Shown here: positions 1 to 6,283 of the stretch, one piece after another
Layout: each line of letters begins with the position of its first letter
Numbering within the stretch: the stretch's first letter is position 1
Assembly (NCBI GenBank): GCA_014874235.1
Contig: JACWAC010000023.1
Location: forward strand, 1-12,672
Length of the DNA: 12,672 nt
Direction: 5' to 3'
Source: Thermoplasmatales archaeon
GTDB taxonomy: Archaea > Thermoplasmatota > Thermoplasmata > Thermoplasmatales > GCA-001856825
Program-made: the position numbers and the translations under genes
The notes under the pieces: model-generated
Seen by the model: the letters and a program-made list of their open reading frames with translations, nothing else
Told to the model about the DNA's origin: nothing
Database searches by the model: none

Positions 1-1260
1 ATAGAGAAGGAGTCAAGGGATCCGGAGATCTATTCAAAACTTGTCGGCAGCGTCGCTCCTGCGGTGTTCGGAAACGAGATGGTAAAGGAGGCAATCATTC
101 TGCAACTGTTTGGTGGAGAGAGAAAGGCGTTCGATGACGGAACATACATCAGAGGGGATGTGCATGTGTTGCTTTTTGGAGATCCAGGTGTTGCCAAGAG
201 CCAGATACTCACTTATGCAGCTAACATTGCGCCCAAGGCTGTTTATACTTCAGGCAAGGGTAGCTCGGCTGCGGGTCTTACAGCCGCAGCTGTTAAAGAC
301 GAACTTTCTGAGGGAAGGTGGACTCTTGAAGCTGGAACGCTTGTTTTGGCCGACGGGGGTTTGGCCGCGATAGATGAACTGGATAAGATGGACAAGGAAG
401 ACAGCGGTGCGATGCATCAGGCAATGGAACAGCAAACCATTTCCATTTCGAAGGCAGGAATAAATGCGACTCTGATGTCCAGATGCGCCGTTCTGGCGGC
501 CGCAAATCCTAAGTTTGGAAGATATGATGAAACCGAACCTTTTCCAACACAGACCGAATTCCCAGTTACGTTACTTTCGAGATTTGACCTCATCTTTGTT
601 ATAGTTGACAGGCCTGGGAAGGTTGATAACGACATGGCAGATTACATCCTCAAGGTTCACAAGGCTGGGGAAAGCATAGCAAGTGGTTTCGGAGGAGAGA
701 AGGCAAGAATCTATCCAACATTCGAAAGAGACTTCCTGAAGAAGTATATCGTCTATGCAAGAAAAACCTGTTTCCCAGTGCTGAGCCCAAAAGCTAGTGG
801 CATGATTAAAAAATTCTACGTCGATAAAAGAGCGTCGACCTCAAAGCAAGGCACGGTTTCAATCACTCCTAGGCAACTCGAAGCGCTTGTCAGACTGTCC
901 GAGGCTTCAGCAAGAGTCAGACTCTCGGAGAGAGTTGACGAGGAAGATGTGCTAAGAGCTGAGAAACTTATGGAGTCTTTCTTGAACCAAACTACCGTAG
1001 TGAATGGGATACCAGACGTTGACATAATTATGACTGGCTTCGCACAGAAAGACAGGAAGGCCGCTTTCTCGGTCTCGGATATATTAAAGAGATTGATGGA
1101 ATCCAGTCCAAACAATTGGGTGTCAATCAGAGATATACAGGAAGAAGCGAAGAAGTCTGGAATAGATGAGGATCAAGTCGAAAGAACCCTAGAGATGATG
1201 CAAAAGAAAGGAAACGTTATTGAACAAAACAATGGACAATCATATCGCATAATTAGGTGA
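1..1260 (+). CDS. mcm: Replicative helicase MCM (5'-truncated by window edge)
   Basis: This is the AAA+ part of the archaeal minichromosome maintenance helicase, the hexameric ATP-driven 3'-5' helicase that unwinds DNA at replication forks. The frame is open from base 1, so the gene begins upstream. 419 codons are present, and archaeal MCMs are usually about 650-700 residues, so the N-terminal DNA-binding domain is missing here. Counting from base 1, I see the MCM Walker A GDPGVAKS (residues 60-67), Walker B ending IDELDKM with D125/E126, sensor-1 AAANPKFGRYD with N169, and the arginine-finger motif LLSRFD with R194. A C-terminal winged-helix-like segment follows (about 340-419, ending YRIIR). 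No intein interrupts the Walker A region. The genes just downstream on the same strand (DUF424, folP-like) are close enough for cotranscription. Family assignment is very sure. Confidence 0.97.
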   Translation: MEKESRDPEIYSKLVGSVAPAVFGNEMVKEAIILQLFGGERKAFDDGTYIRGDVHVLLFGDPGVAKSQILTYAANIAPKAVYTSGKGSSAAGLTAAAVKDELSEGRWTLEAGTLVLADGGLAAIDELDKMDKEDSGAMHQAMEQQTISISKAGINATLMSRCAVLAAANPKFGRYDETEPFPTQTEFPVTLLSRFDLIFVIVDRPGKVDNDMADYILKVHKAGESIASGFGGEKARIYPTFERDFLKKYIVYARKTCFPVLSPKASGMIKKFYVDKRASTSKQGTVSITPRQLEALVRLSEASARVRLSERVDEEDVLRAEKLMESFLNQTTVVNGIPDVDIIMTGFAQKDRKAAFSVSDILKRLMESSPNNWVSIRDIQEEAKKSGIDEDQVERTLEMMQKKGNVIEQNNGQSYRIIR

Positions 1261-1262
1261 AA

Positions 1263-1388
1263 ATGGGAAAGTTGGCATCAGGACTTCGGTTGGCTGAGGA
1301 CAACTACTATTTGGCTGATTATGGAGTCACTCCAGGTAAAGATACCAATAATAGAAATATGCCTTTTGGATACCTCTTGATAGTCTGA
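1263..1388 (+). CDS. Possible small protein, 41 codons, unknown
   Basis: An ATG two bases after the mcm stop opens a 41-codon frame ending at TGA 1386-1388. The AGGTGA covering the mcm stop would serve as a ribosome-binding site. The predicted peptide begins MGKLASGLRLAEDNYYLADY and has no family signature I recognise. In favour: the position is typical of a translationally coupled operon gene, and otherwise about 145 bases between mcm and the next gene would be unexplained in a compact cluster. Against: it is short, and its C-terminal half (PGKDTNNRNMPFGYLLIV) has no obvious fold. It may be only a leader region for the DUF424 gene. Confidence 0.3.
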   Translation: MGKLASGLRLAEDNYYLADYGVTPGKDTNNRNMPFGYLLIV

Positions 1389-1406
1389 TTAGGTAGGAAG
1401 ATTGGC

Positions 1407-1703
1407 TTGATTTGGACCCGGGTGTTCAGAACTAAAGCGGATACCTTGCTCGCAGCAGCGGATGAGGAACTATTGGGAAAGCAGCTGAAAGAAGGAAAAT
1501 ACAGACTGAACGTTTCTGAAAACTTCTACAAAGATGTGCTGGTAGAGGATGGCGCCTTAAAGGATCTATTGTCACTGTGTTCGGTTGCAAATCTGGTTGG
1601 TGAGAGATGTGTGACGGAGGCTATTGAACTGGGACTTATCTCCAAAGAGAACATTATCTACATCCAGGGAGTTCCACACGCCCAGTTCACAACTATGGAT
1701 TGA
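1407..1703 (+). CDS. DUF424 family protein (archaeal, unknown function)
   Basis: A 98-residue protein matching the archaea-specific DUF424 family in length and motif order. Visible are a VFRT..DTLLAAADEELLGK start region (residues 7-25), EGKYRLNVSENFY (29-41), ANLVGER (61-67) and the near-C-terminal GVPHAQ (88-93). The start is a TTG, with GGAAG at 1396-1400 as a plausible ribosome-binding site six bases upstream. An in-frame TGA at 1386 excludes a long extension, and the family usually starts just before this V.R motif. The biochemical function of DUF424 is unknown to me. Its stop lies four bases before the folP-like ATG, so the two are very likely cotranscribed and perhaps translationally coupled. 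The family call is confident; no function is claimed. Confidence 0.88.
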   Translation: MIWTRVFRTKADTLLAAADEELLGKQLKEGKYRLNVSENFYKDVLVEDGALKDLLSLCSVANLVGERCVTEAIELGLISKENIIYIQGVPHAQFTTMD

Positions 1704-1707
1704 AATC

Positions 1708-2514
1708 ATGAAAAGAACAGATCTCAAAATCTTCGGTATTCTGAACATAACGGAGGACTCTTTCTCGGACGGGGGTCTTTACTTCAACAGTGAGAACGCT
1801 ATCGCGCACACAAAAGAGCTTATTGAAGCCGGAGCAGACGTGATTGACCTCGGTCCTGCTGCAAGCAATCCAGAAGCCAAGCAGGTGTCTTCACAGGAGG
1901 AGATCACACGAATAGGACCGGTTCTTGAAAAATTTGGGAAGGAAGTTCCATTCTCTCTGGATTCCTACAATCCAGAAACTCAACTCTGGGCAATAAAAAA
2001 AGGAATAGACTATCTGAATGACATTCATGGTTTCCCGATCCCAGAAATATATCCTGACCTTGCAAAGTCGAAGTGTAGACTGATAGTGATGCATTCCACT
2101 CTATCTGGCTGGAAAGCTGATAGAAATTATACGAATCCGGACTTGATATTATCAAGAATACTTGAATTCTTTAAACAGCGAATTTCAGAACTAGTTGATG
2201 CGGGAATTTCACGGGAAAGAATTATCATAGACCCTGGAATGGGCTACTTCCTGGGAAGTAATCCAGAGGCATCGATAAGAGTCCTGAGAGGCATATCTGA
2301 TCTTAGGAAGAAGATGGGCACTCCAGTCATGATATCAGTATCGAGAAAATCGTTCCTGAGATCGATTACTGGAAGAACTGCGGCAGAATCACTTCCCGCG
2401 ACACTGGCCGCTGAGATATTTGCCGCCAATTCTGGAGTGGATTACATCCGCACACACGACGTGAGGGCCCTCAATGACGCACTCAAGGTCCTCCAAGTGC
2501 TCTGGATTCGATAA
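1708..2514 (+). CDS. folP: Dihydropteroate synthase-like protein
   Basis: A 268-residue TIM-barrel protein of the dihydropteroate synthase family, which joins a pterin pyrophosphate to p-aminobenzoate (or a related aryl amine in archaeal pterin pathways). Motifs in order: GILNITEDSFSDGG (10-23), DVIDLG (44-49), SLDSYNP (83-89), YLNDIHG (102-108) with N104/D105, VMHS (127-130), IDPGMGY (174-180) with D175, VSRKSF (211-216) with K214, and RTHDV (248-252). I chose ATG 1708 because it sits four bases after the DUF424 stop and because the family begins just before the G(I/V)(L/V)N motif. Upstream in-frame sequence only overlaps DUF424. Oddity: active-site loop 2, usually like GGESTRPG, reads GPAASNPEA (49-57), so the Arg expected to contact pyrophosphate is replaced by Asn. 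Family membership is sure. The exact substrate (folate-type or other archaeal pterin) is not. Confidence 0.88.
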   Translation: MKRTDLKIFGILNITEDSFSDGGLYFNSENAIAHTKELIEAGADVIDLGPAASNPEAKQVSSQEEITRIGPVLEKFGKEVPFSLDSYNPETQLWAIKKGIDYLNDIHGFPIPEIYPDLAKSKCRLIVMHSTLSGWKADRNYTNPDLILSRILEFFKQRISELVDAGISRERIIIDPGMGYFLGSNPEASIRVLRGISDLRKKMGTPVMISVSRKSFLRSITGRTAAESLPATLAAEIFAANSGVDYIRTHDVRALNDALKVLQVLWIR

Positions 2515-2529
2515 AATAGCAAAGAGAGG

Positions 2530-2546
2530 AATCTCTGGCAGAGATT
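2530..2546. repeat. Short perfect inverted repeat in convergent gap
   Basis: AATCTCT, a GGC spacer, then AGAGATT form a perfect 7-bp stem between the convergent folP-like and hppA genes. On the + strand it is followed by an A-rich, not T-rich, tract. For the - strand it lies after the oligo-T tract. A role in 3'-end formation or stability is possible but unproven. Confidence 0.5.
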
Positions 2547-2571
2547 AAGAAATAGAAAAATTAAGAAAAAT
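2547..2571 (-). terminator. Oligo-T terminator of hppA
   Basis: Immediately after the hppA stop, the - strand transcript would carry two five-T tracts (complement of 2566-2570 and 2556-2560) in a T-rich run. This is the usual signal for intrinsic archaeal termination. Assigned from composition and position only. Confidence 0.6.
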
Positions 2572-4659
2572 TCAGATATGGATCAGGTAGTGATACATAA
2601 TGATGGAAACGAATAGTATCGAGATGGTGTTGACTACCTTGATGAGTGGATTAATTGCGGGCCCTGCAGTATCTTTGGTAGCGTCCCCTACAGTATCTCC
2701 AACAACAGCGGACTTGTGAGCTTCTGATCCTTTCCCGCCATACTTGCCTTGCTCTATGTACTTCTTGGCATTATCCCAGGCTCCTCCTCCTACCGTCATC
2801 ATTATCGCGAGCGGGAATCCAGATATGATTACCCCCATCAGCAATCCGCTTACGGCGAGGGGTCCAAGGACAAATCCGGTCACTACTGGAGTCAGGACAG
2901 CGATTAAGGCCGGTACCATCAATTGCCTGAGTGCCTCCTTAGTCACTATATCTACAGCCTTGCCGTAATCAGGTTCGTCTTCACCCGTGAGAATCTTGGG
3001 TTTGAGTTTGAACTGTGACCTCACCTCTTCAACAATGGAAGATGCAGCCTTTCCGACCGCATTCATCAGATAAGAAGTGAAGAAGAACGGAAGAGATCCA
3101 CCGATCAAAAGTCCTGCTACCACGACTGGACTCGTGAGTTGAATGCTCTGGAAAAGAGGCACCTTGTCTATTGAGAATTGGTACGCCGCAAACAACGTCA
3201 GGGCAGCCAATGCAGCACTTCCTATTGCATAGCCTTTCGTGACAGCCTTGGTAGTGTTTCCGACGGCATCAAGGGGATCTGTGACATCTCTCCTTGTTTT
3301 CTCATCGAAACCAGCCATCTCTGCAATTCCACCTGCGTTGTCGGTGATTGGTCCATAAGAGTCGATGGAGATGATCATACCGGTGGCTGAGAGCATGCTT
3401 GCCGCTGCAATTGCTATTCCGTACAGGCCCATTTCTGCACTACTTCCGAACGATGAGTAGGTAATGAAATATGAAACTACGATGCCTCCTACAATGACAA
3501 CCGCAGGAATGAAGACTGCTTGGAGTCCGTACGCCAGACCGGTGATAATATTTGTACCAGTTCCTGTAACAGATGATTTAGCTATCTTTGCAACTGGAGA
3601 GAATCTCTCTGAGGTATAGAACTCGGTGACGTAGACGATGACTCCCATAATGATCATTCCAATTATTGCATCGAAGTAAATTGCCAGATTTCCGTTCATC
3701 AAGTAGAGATCTACGACATAAAACCCGATTGCGGACAGAATTACAGTTACAATTAGTCCCTTGTAAAGTGCGGTCATTATTCTCTGCTTTTCTCCTTTCT
3801 TTACAAAGAAAGAACCTGCTATGGTCGCAAGGATACCCGTTCCCCCTATCGCGAGAGGAAGGATGACCAGACTTTGTGATCTGTATGGACTGAGTCCATT
3901 TATGTATATGAAATAACCTACCAACATTGCAGACAGGGCAGTCACCACGTACGTCTCAAACAGATCAGCACCCATTCCTGCACAGTCCCCAACATTGTCT
4001 CCAACGTTATCAGCAATAACGGCGGGATTTCTCGGATCGTCTTCTGGAATTCCTGCTTCGATTTTCCCCACCAGATCAGCACCAACATCAGCCCCCTTGG
4101 TGTAAATTCCTCCCCCCACTCTCGCAAACAGACTTACCAGGGAAGCTCCAAAAATATAACCAATCATCGGAATTGGGCTTCCGAACCACATGTAGAACAG
4201 CACTAATCCTAACAGAGCAAGGGAAGCTACCATGAGACCAGTAACTGTTCCCCCCCTAAAGGCGAGTTTCAGAGCTGGATTTAGTCCCTTCTTGGCTTCA
4301 ATTGCGGTCCGGACGTTTGCCCTTACGGAAATACTCATTCCTATAAGACCTGCCACCGCAGACCCCGTTGCACCTACTACGAAGCCAAGAGTCAGTTTCC
4401 ATGCTTCAGACAATCCTGATTCTGCATAGAAGGCAACAAAAATGATTATTGCTAGTATCGCAGCGAATGTGAATACGCTGGTATACTGTCTTCGCATAAA
4501 GGCGTTAGCGCCCTGACGGATTGACATTGATATTTTTTCCGGTTTCTGTTCAGTAACCGGTATTTTAAGAAGCAAGAAGCTTTGCAATGCAGCATATGCA
4601 AGCCCTATCAGTGCAGTTGCGAGTACGAACAGCTCCCAACTTAGTAGAGATGATGCCAT
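2572..4659 (-). CDS. hppA: Membrane-bound proton-pumping pyrophosphatase, K+-independent type
   Basis: An integral membrane pyrophosphatase that couples PPi hydrolysis to cation export, with about 16 hydrophobic helices and about 695 residues, normal for the family. Counting from ATG 4659, the PPi/Mg-binding motifs are DVGADLVGK (191-199), DNVGDNVGD (217-225), GGAWDNAKK (625-633) and DTVGDATKD (655-663). The GNTTKAVTKG segment (467-476) has Lys at 471 and Thr at 474. In this family those mark the K+-independent H+ pumps; K+-dependent enzymes have Ala in place of this Lys. Start: a TTG at 4677 would add six residues, but ATG 4659 has a TATA-like box 24-25 bases upstream, which fits a leaderless mRNA. 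The GGGGAGG directly abutting this ATG is too close to act as a normal ribosome-binding site. The gene is monocistronic by its flanking signals. It would recover energy from PPi and help hold the proton gradient. Confidence 0.96.
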   Translation of the reverse strand: MASSLLSWELFVLATALIGLAYAALQSFLLLKIPVTEQKPEKISMSIRQGANAFMRRQYTSVFTFAAILAIIIFVAFYAESGLSEAWKLTLGFVVGATGSAVAGLIGMSISVRANVRTAIEAKKGLNPALKLAFRGGTVTGLMVASLALLGLVLFYMWFGSPIPMIGYIFGASLVSLFARVGGGIYTKGADVGADLVGKIEAGIPEDDPRNPAVIADNVGDNVGDCAGMGADLFETYVVTALSAMLVGYFIYINGLSPYRSQSLVILPLAIGGTGILATIAGSFFVKKGEKQRIMTALYKGLIVTVILSAIGFYVVDLYLMNGNLAIYFDAIIGMIIMGVIVYVTEFYTSERFSPVAKIAKSSVTGTGTNIITGLAYGLQAVFIPAVVIVGGIVVSYFITYSSFGSSAEMGLYGIAIAAASMLSATGMIISIDSYGPITDNAGGIAEMAGFDEKTRRDVTDPLDAVGNTTKAVTKGYAIGSAALAALTLFAAYQFSIDKVPLFQSIQLTSPVVVAGLLIGGSLPFFFTSYLMNAVGKAASSIVEEVRSQFKLKPKILTGEDEPDYGKAVDIVTKEALRQLMVPALIAVLTPVVTGFVLGPLAVSGLLMGVIISGFPLAIMMTVGGGAWDNAKKYIEQGKYGGKGSEAHKSAVVGDTVGDATKDTAGPAINPLIKVVNTISILFVSIIMYHYLIHI

Positions 4660-4679
4660 CCTCCCCGAATTTTTCAATC

Positions 4680-4687
4680 ATTAATAA
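4680..4687 (-). promoter_or_regulatory. TATA-like box of hppA
   Basis: TTATTAAT on the - strand, centred 24-25 bases before the A of ATG 4659. This is the archaeal TATA-to-start distance expected if transcription begins at the start codon, and it favours ATG 4659 over TTG 4677. Confidence 0.55.
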
Positions 4688-4775
4688 CGTTTACTTGTGT
4701 CTAATTCTTCTTCAATGGATAATCTGGCACTGTAAAGAATCTAGCTTGATTTCAAGATCTGAGAAGGAAAGGTGG

Positions 4776-4792
4776 AAGGTAAAATAAGAAAA
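4776..4792 (-). terminator. Oligo-T terminator of the sepF-like gene
   Basis: Just after the stop at 4793-4795 the - strand reads TTTTCTTATTTTACC, an oligo-T stretch of the archaeal terminator type. It separates this gene from hppA about 100 bases downstream. Confidence 0.55.
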
Positions 4793-5170
4793 TTAAAGAG
4801 AAGATAGCGCCCTGACTTTATTCCTGTCTATCTTCATTCCTCTAGGAGTAACGATGAGATATCTGTTTCCAAGTGCAACGACGTCTCCGCCATTGTCTCC
4901 TGCAGATCTCTTGAGTTCGCTTACGATTCGTCTCATTTGAAGTTCATCGGATTGAATTGCGGCATAGTCTAGAATCAGAACGTCGCCGTTTAATACAATC
5001 TCAGAGAACTGTGGAACCTCTTCAAATTTCACCAATTCTCCAACCTTCACAGACGTTCCTGCTCCAGGTTCATCTGCGAATTGATATTCATTAAGATCGA
5101 TGTATTTTCTTGGCTCTTTTGGTGGTCTATCTGTTCTTATAACAGTTTTTTTCCTGAACGTCATTGGCAT
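4793..5170 (-). CDS. sepF: SepF-like cell division protein (DUF552)
   Basis: A 125-residue protein with a C-terminal SepF/DUF552 fold at about residues 40-118: VKVGEL (41-46), GDVLILDY (62-69), the helix DELQMRRIVSELK (75-87), NGGDVVALGNRYLIVTPRG (93-111). In archaea SepF links the FtsZ ring to the membrane and is thought to dimerise through this domain. The N-terminal 35 residues are basic and proline-containing (MPMTFRKKTVIRTDRPPKEP). They do not look like the hydrophobic/amphipathic membrane-targeting helix typical of SepF. Start: ATG 5170 has AGGTGA six bases upstream, while ATG 5164 fits the TATA spacing (27 bases) for a leaderless mRNA; the difference is two residues. It has its own promoter and terminator. 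Fold assignment is good; the FtsZ-anchoring role is inferred from the family. Confidence 0.85.
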   Translation of the reverse strand: MPMTFRKKTVIRTDRPPKEPRKYIDLNEYQFADEPGAGTSVKVGELVKFEEVPQFSEIVLNGDVLILDYAAIQSDELQMRRIVSELKRSAGDNGGDVVALGNRYLIVTPRGMKIDRNKVRALSSL

Positions 5171-5186
5171 CGATTTTCACCTACAG

Positions 5187-5200
5187 ATAAATATATTCCT
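5187..5200 (-). promoter_or_regulatory. BRE/TATA promoter of the sepF-like gene
   Basis: The - strand reads AGGAATATATTTAT: a purine-rich BRE-like stretch followed by TATATTTAT (5187-5195). The TATA centre is 21 bases from ATG 5170 and 27 from ATG 5164. It is among the clearest archaeal promoters in the window. Confidence 0.65.
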
Positions 5201-5326
5201 TGCTAATTAATATTTTCCTCCCGTTTTCTCGCTTATGGAAGATTGATAGTGGCGATTCTTTTGACACAGATAGCATCTCAAAAATTATATTTTCTATAAC
5301 TCAGAGAATCTTGAAAATCATAGGAA

Positions 5327-5335
5327 AAATATTTT
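5327..5335 (+). promoter_or_regulatory. TATA box of tRNA-Tyr
   Basis: AAATATTTT, preceded by the purine-rich AGGAA, is centred about 27 bases before the tRNA 5' end. Transcription should therefore begin only a few bases before the mature 5' end. Confidence 0.6.
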
Positions 5336-5357
5336 TGTGTGCACGGATAACCCAATA

Positions 5358-5459
5358 CCCGGCTTAGCTCAGTTGGTAGAGCGGTGGACTGTAGAGGGAT
5401 AGCGCTGTGGCGCAACCGCCGCCATCCACAGGTCGCTGGTTCAAATCCGGCAGCCGGGA
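5358..5459 (+). tRNA. tRNA-Tyr (GUA), with intron
   Basis: A complete cloverleaf. The acceptor stem is CCCGGCT/AGCCGGG (5358-5364 with 5452-5458) with discriminator A5459. The D arm is GCTC-AGTTGGTA-GAGC. The anticodon stem is GTGGA (5384-5388) with TCCAC (5425-5429), and the T arm is GCTGG-TTCAAAT-CCGGC. The anticodon GTA lies at 5391-5393. C1-G72 and A73 are the archaeal/eukaryal tyrosine identity elements, which supports the assignment. A 29-nt intron sits between positions 37 and 38; removing it leaves 73 nt, the normal length before CCA addition. CCA is not encoded. The gene is convergent with the B3/B4 gene, whose stop lies 47 bases downstream. Confidence 0.96.
5395..5423 (+). other. 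tRNA-Tyr intron, canonical position 37/38
   Basis: A 29-nt intron removed by the archaeal splicing endonuclease. A bulge-helix-bulge can be drawn. The outer helix is the anticodon stem. The 3' bulge is 5422-5424, cut after 5423. The central helix is 5389-5392 with 5418-5421, containing one T-C mismatch. The 5' bulge is 5393-5395, cut after 5394. The inner pairs are 5396-5397 with 5416-5417, capped by a GCGC-TGTG-GCGC hairpin (5402-5413). Both cuts fall after the second bulge base, as expected. The mismatch makes this a relaxed motif. Confidence 0.85.
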
Positions 5460-5481
5460 CTTACCACAAGGTTCAAATCCG
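5438..5481 (+). repeat. 12-nt direct repeat of the tRNA T-arm
   Basis: GGTTCAAATCCG occurs at 5438-5449 inside the T arm of tRNA-Tyr and again at 5470-5481, just beyond its 3' end (32-base offset). The second copy cannot form a proper T stem with its flanks. It could be a relic of a tRNA-targeted integration or tandem duplication, or chance. Confidence 0.6.
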
Positions 5482-5506
5482 AAGTAAAGCCCAGAACTCC
5501 GTTCAT

Positions 5507-6211
5507 CTAGCAAATCTGGCAGGATCTGTTGTCGAAACCGATGAAGTGATATTCGGTACCCTTACAAAATCTAGATACAATATTCCCGAGTTCTTCAGTG
5601 GCATCTTTCAGTACTTGATCAGTAATGGGAGGAAGTGTCTCTATGATCAGAAAAGCATTTTTTGTACCCTCCCTGAGTTTGGTCTTTTCGGACTCTCTCC
5701 AGTTCCACTTGCTGCAGATCACTTCCTTTCCTGAAGAGTAGATTATCTCTCCTCTGTTGATCGCGACCTCTTGTTCTGTTCCGAGTGGTGTGAATTTTTC
5801 ATCGCCCTCTGCGTACTTTAGCATTATGTCTCCATTCAGCTTGTCTGTGTCTTCACCCCCACAAGGCGTATGATATTTGAGGGAGATGAAGTTGTACGAA
5901 TCTACCAATTTGTTTATGTGAGGCACGAGGTTCCCCTTGATAGCCCTCCTTGCGAGAGCTTCACTGGAACTCTTGAATTTTGTTGGATCGACCCCAAAGG
6001 ATGAATACGCCCTTCTCCATTCTTTGAAATAGGGAATTGAACCAAGACCTTCGAGGACAAACTCCTTCCTATTGCTTTCTTCTGCAGTTCTCAACATCCG
6101 CATTATATCTTCGTCAACCCCGGTGTTTTCTATCTCTTTGCAAACTACTATTCCACTCAGGAACTCTGGGAACATTTCAAAGATTCTATCCTCCACCTTG
6201 AATTCAATCAT
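5507..6211 (-). CDS. Free-standing B3/B4 domain protein (PheRS beta-like editing domain)
   Basis: A 234-residue protein of the B3/B4 superfamily (COG3382 type), the domain that in bacterial-type phenylalanyl-tRNA synthetase beta clears mis-attached tyrosine from tRNA-Phe. Counting from ATG 6211: FPEFLSGIVVCKEIEN (14-29), YFKEWRRAYSSFGVDP (61-76), LVDSYNFISLKY (102-113), the glycine motif PCGGEDTDKLNGDI (116-129), WNWRESEKTKL (169-179) and AFLIIETLPP (186-195). It has no synthetase domain, so a trans-acting editing or tRNA-binding role is an inference. Start: a GTG at 6277 and an ATG at 6250 are also in frame, but the family begins just before the acidic F.MFP segment, so 6211 is preferred. 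It lies downstream of the thermopsin-like gene on the same strand and may share its transcript. Its 3' end faces tRNA-Tyr. Confidence 0.85.
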   Translation of the reverse strand: MIEFKVEDRIFEMFPEFLSGIVVCKEIENTGVDEDIMRMLRTAEESNRKEFVLEGLGSIPYFKEWRRAYSSFGVDPTKFKSSSEALARRAIKGNLVPHINKLVDSYNFISLKYHTPCGGEDTDKLNGDIMLKYAEGDEKFTPLGTEQEVAINRGEIIYSSGKEVICSKWNWRESEKTKLREGTKNAFLIIETLPPITDQVLKDATEELGNIVSRFCKGTEYHFIGFDNRSCQIC

Positions 6212-6283
6212 TTTGATCCCTGTATTGAATGGAATAAGAAACCCTATCATCCTCAGGGAATCTAGCGAGTAACCCACCGCATC

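Noticed and set aside
178..210. Possible intein insertion at the MCM Walker A motif
   Set aside because: MCM genes in archaea often carry inteins here, but the motif is continuous and no splicing blocks are present.
1624..1707. 28-residue N-terminal extension of the DHPS-like protein
   Set aside because: It lies wholly inside the DUF424 coding sequence in another frame, and the family begins at about ATG 1708.
5461..5506. Second tRNA or tRNA fragment gene after tRNA-Tyr
   Set aside because: Only the 12-base T-arm core is repeated; flanks do not pair into a T stem or acceptor stem.
5384..5734. 116-codon + strand frame across tRNA-Tyr
   Set aside because: It runs through the tRNA anticodon arm and then antisense to the B3/B4 gene; a shadow frame.
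6212..6277. 22-residue N-terminal extension of the B3/B4 protein (GTG start)
   Set aside because: The family starts near the MIEFKVEDRIFEMFP segment; the extension has no conserved feature. It cannot be excluded fully.
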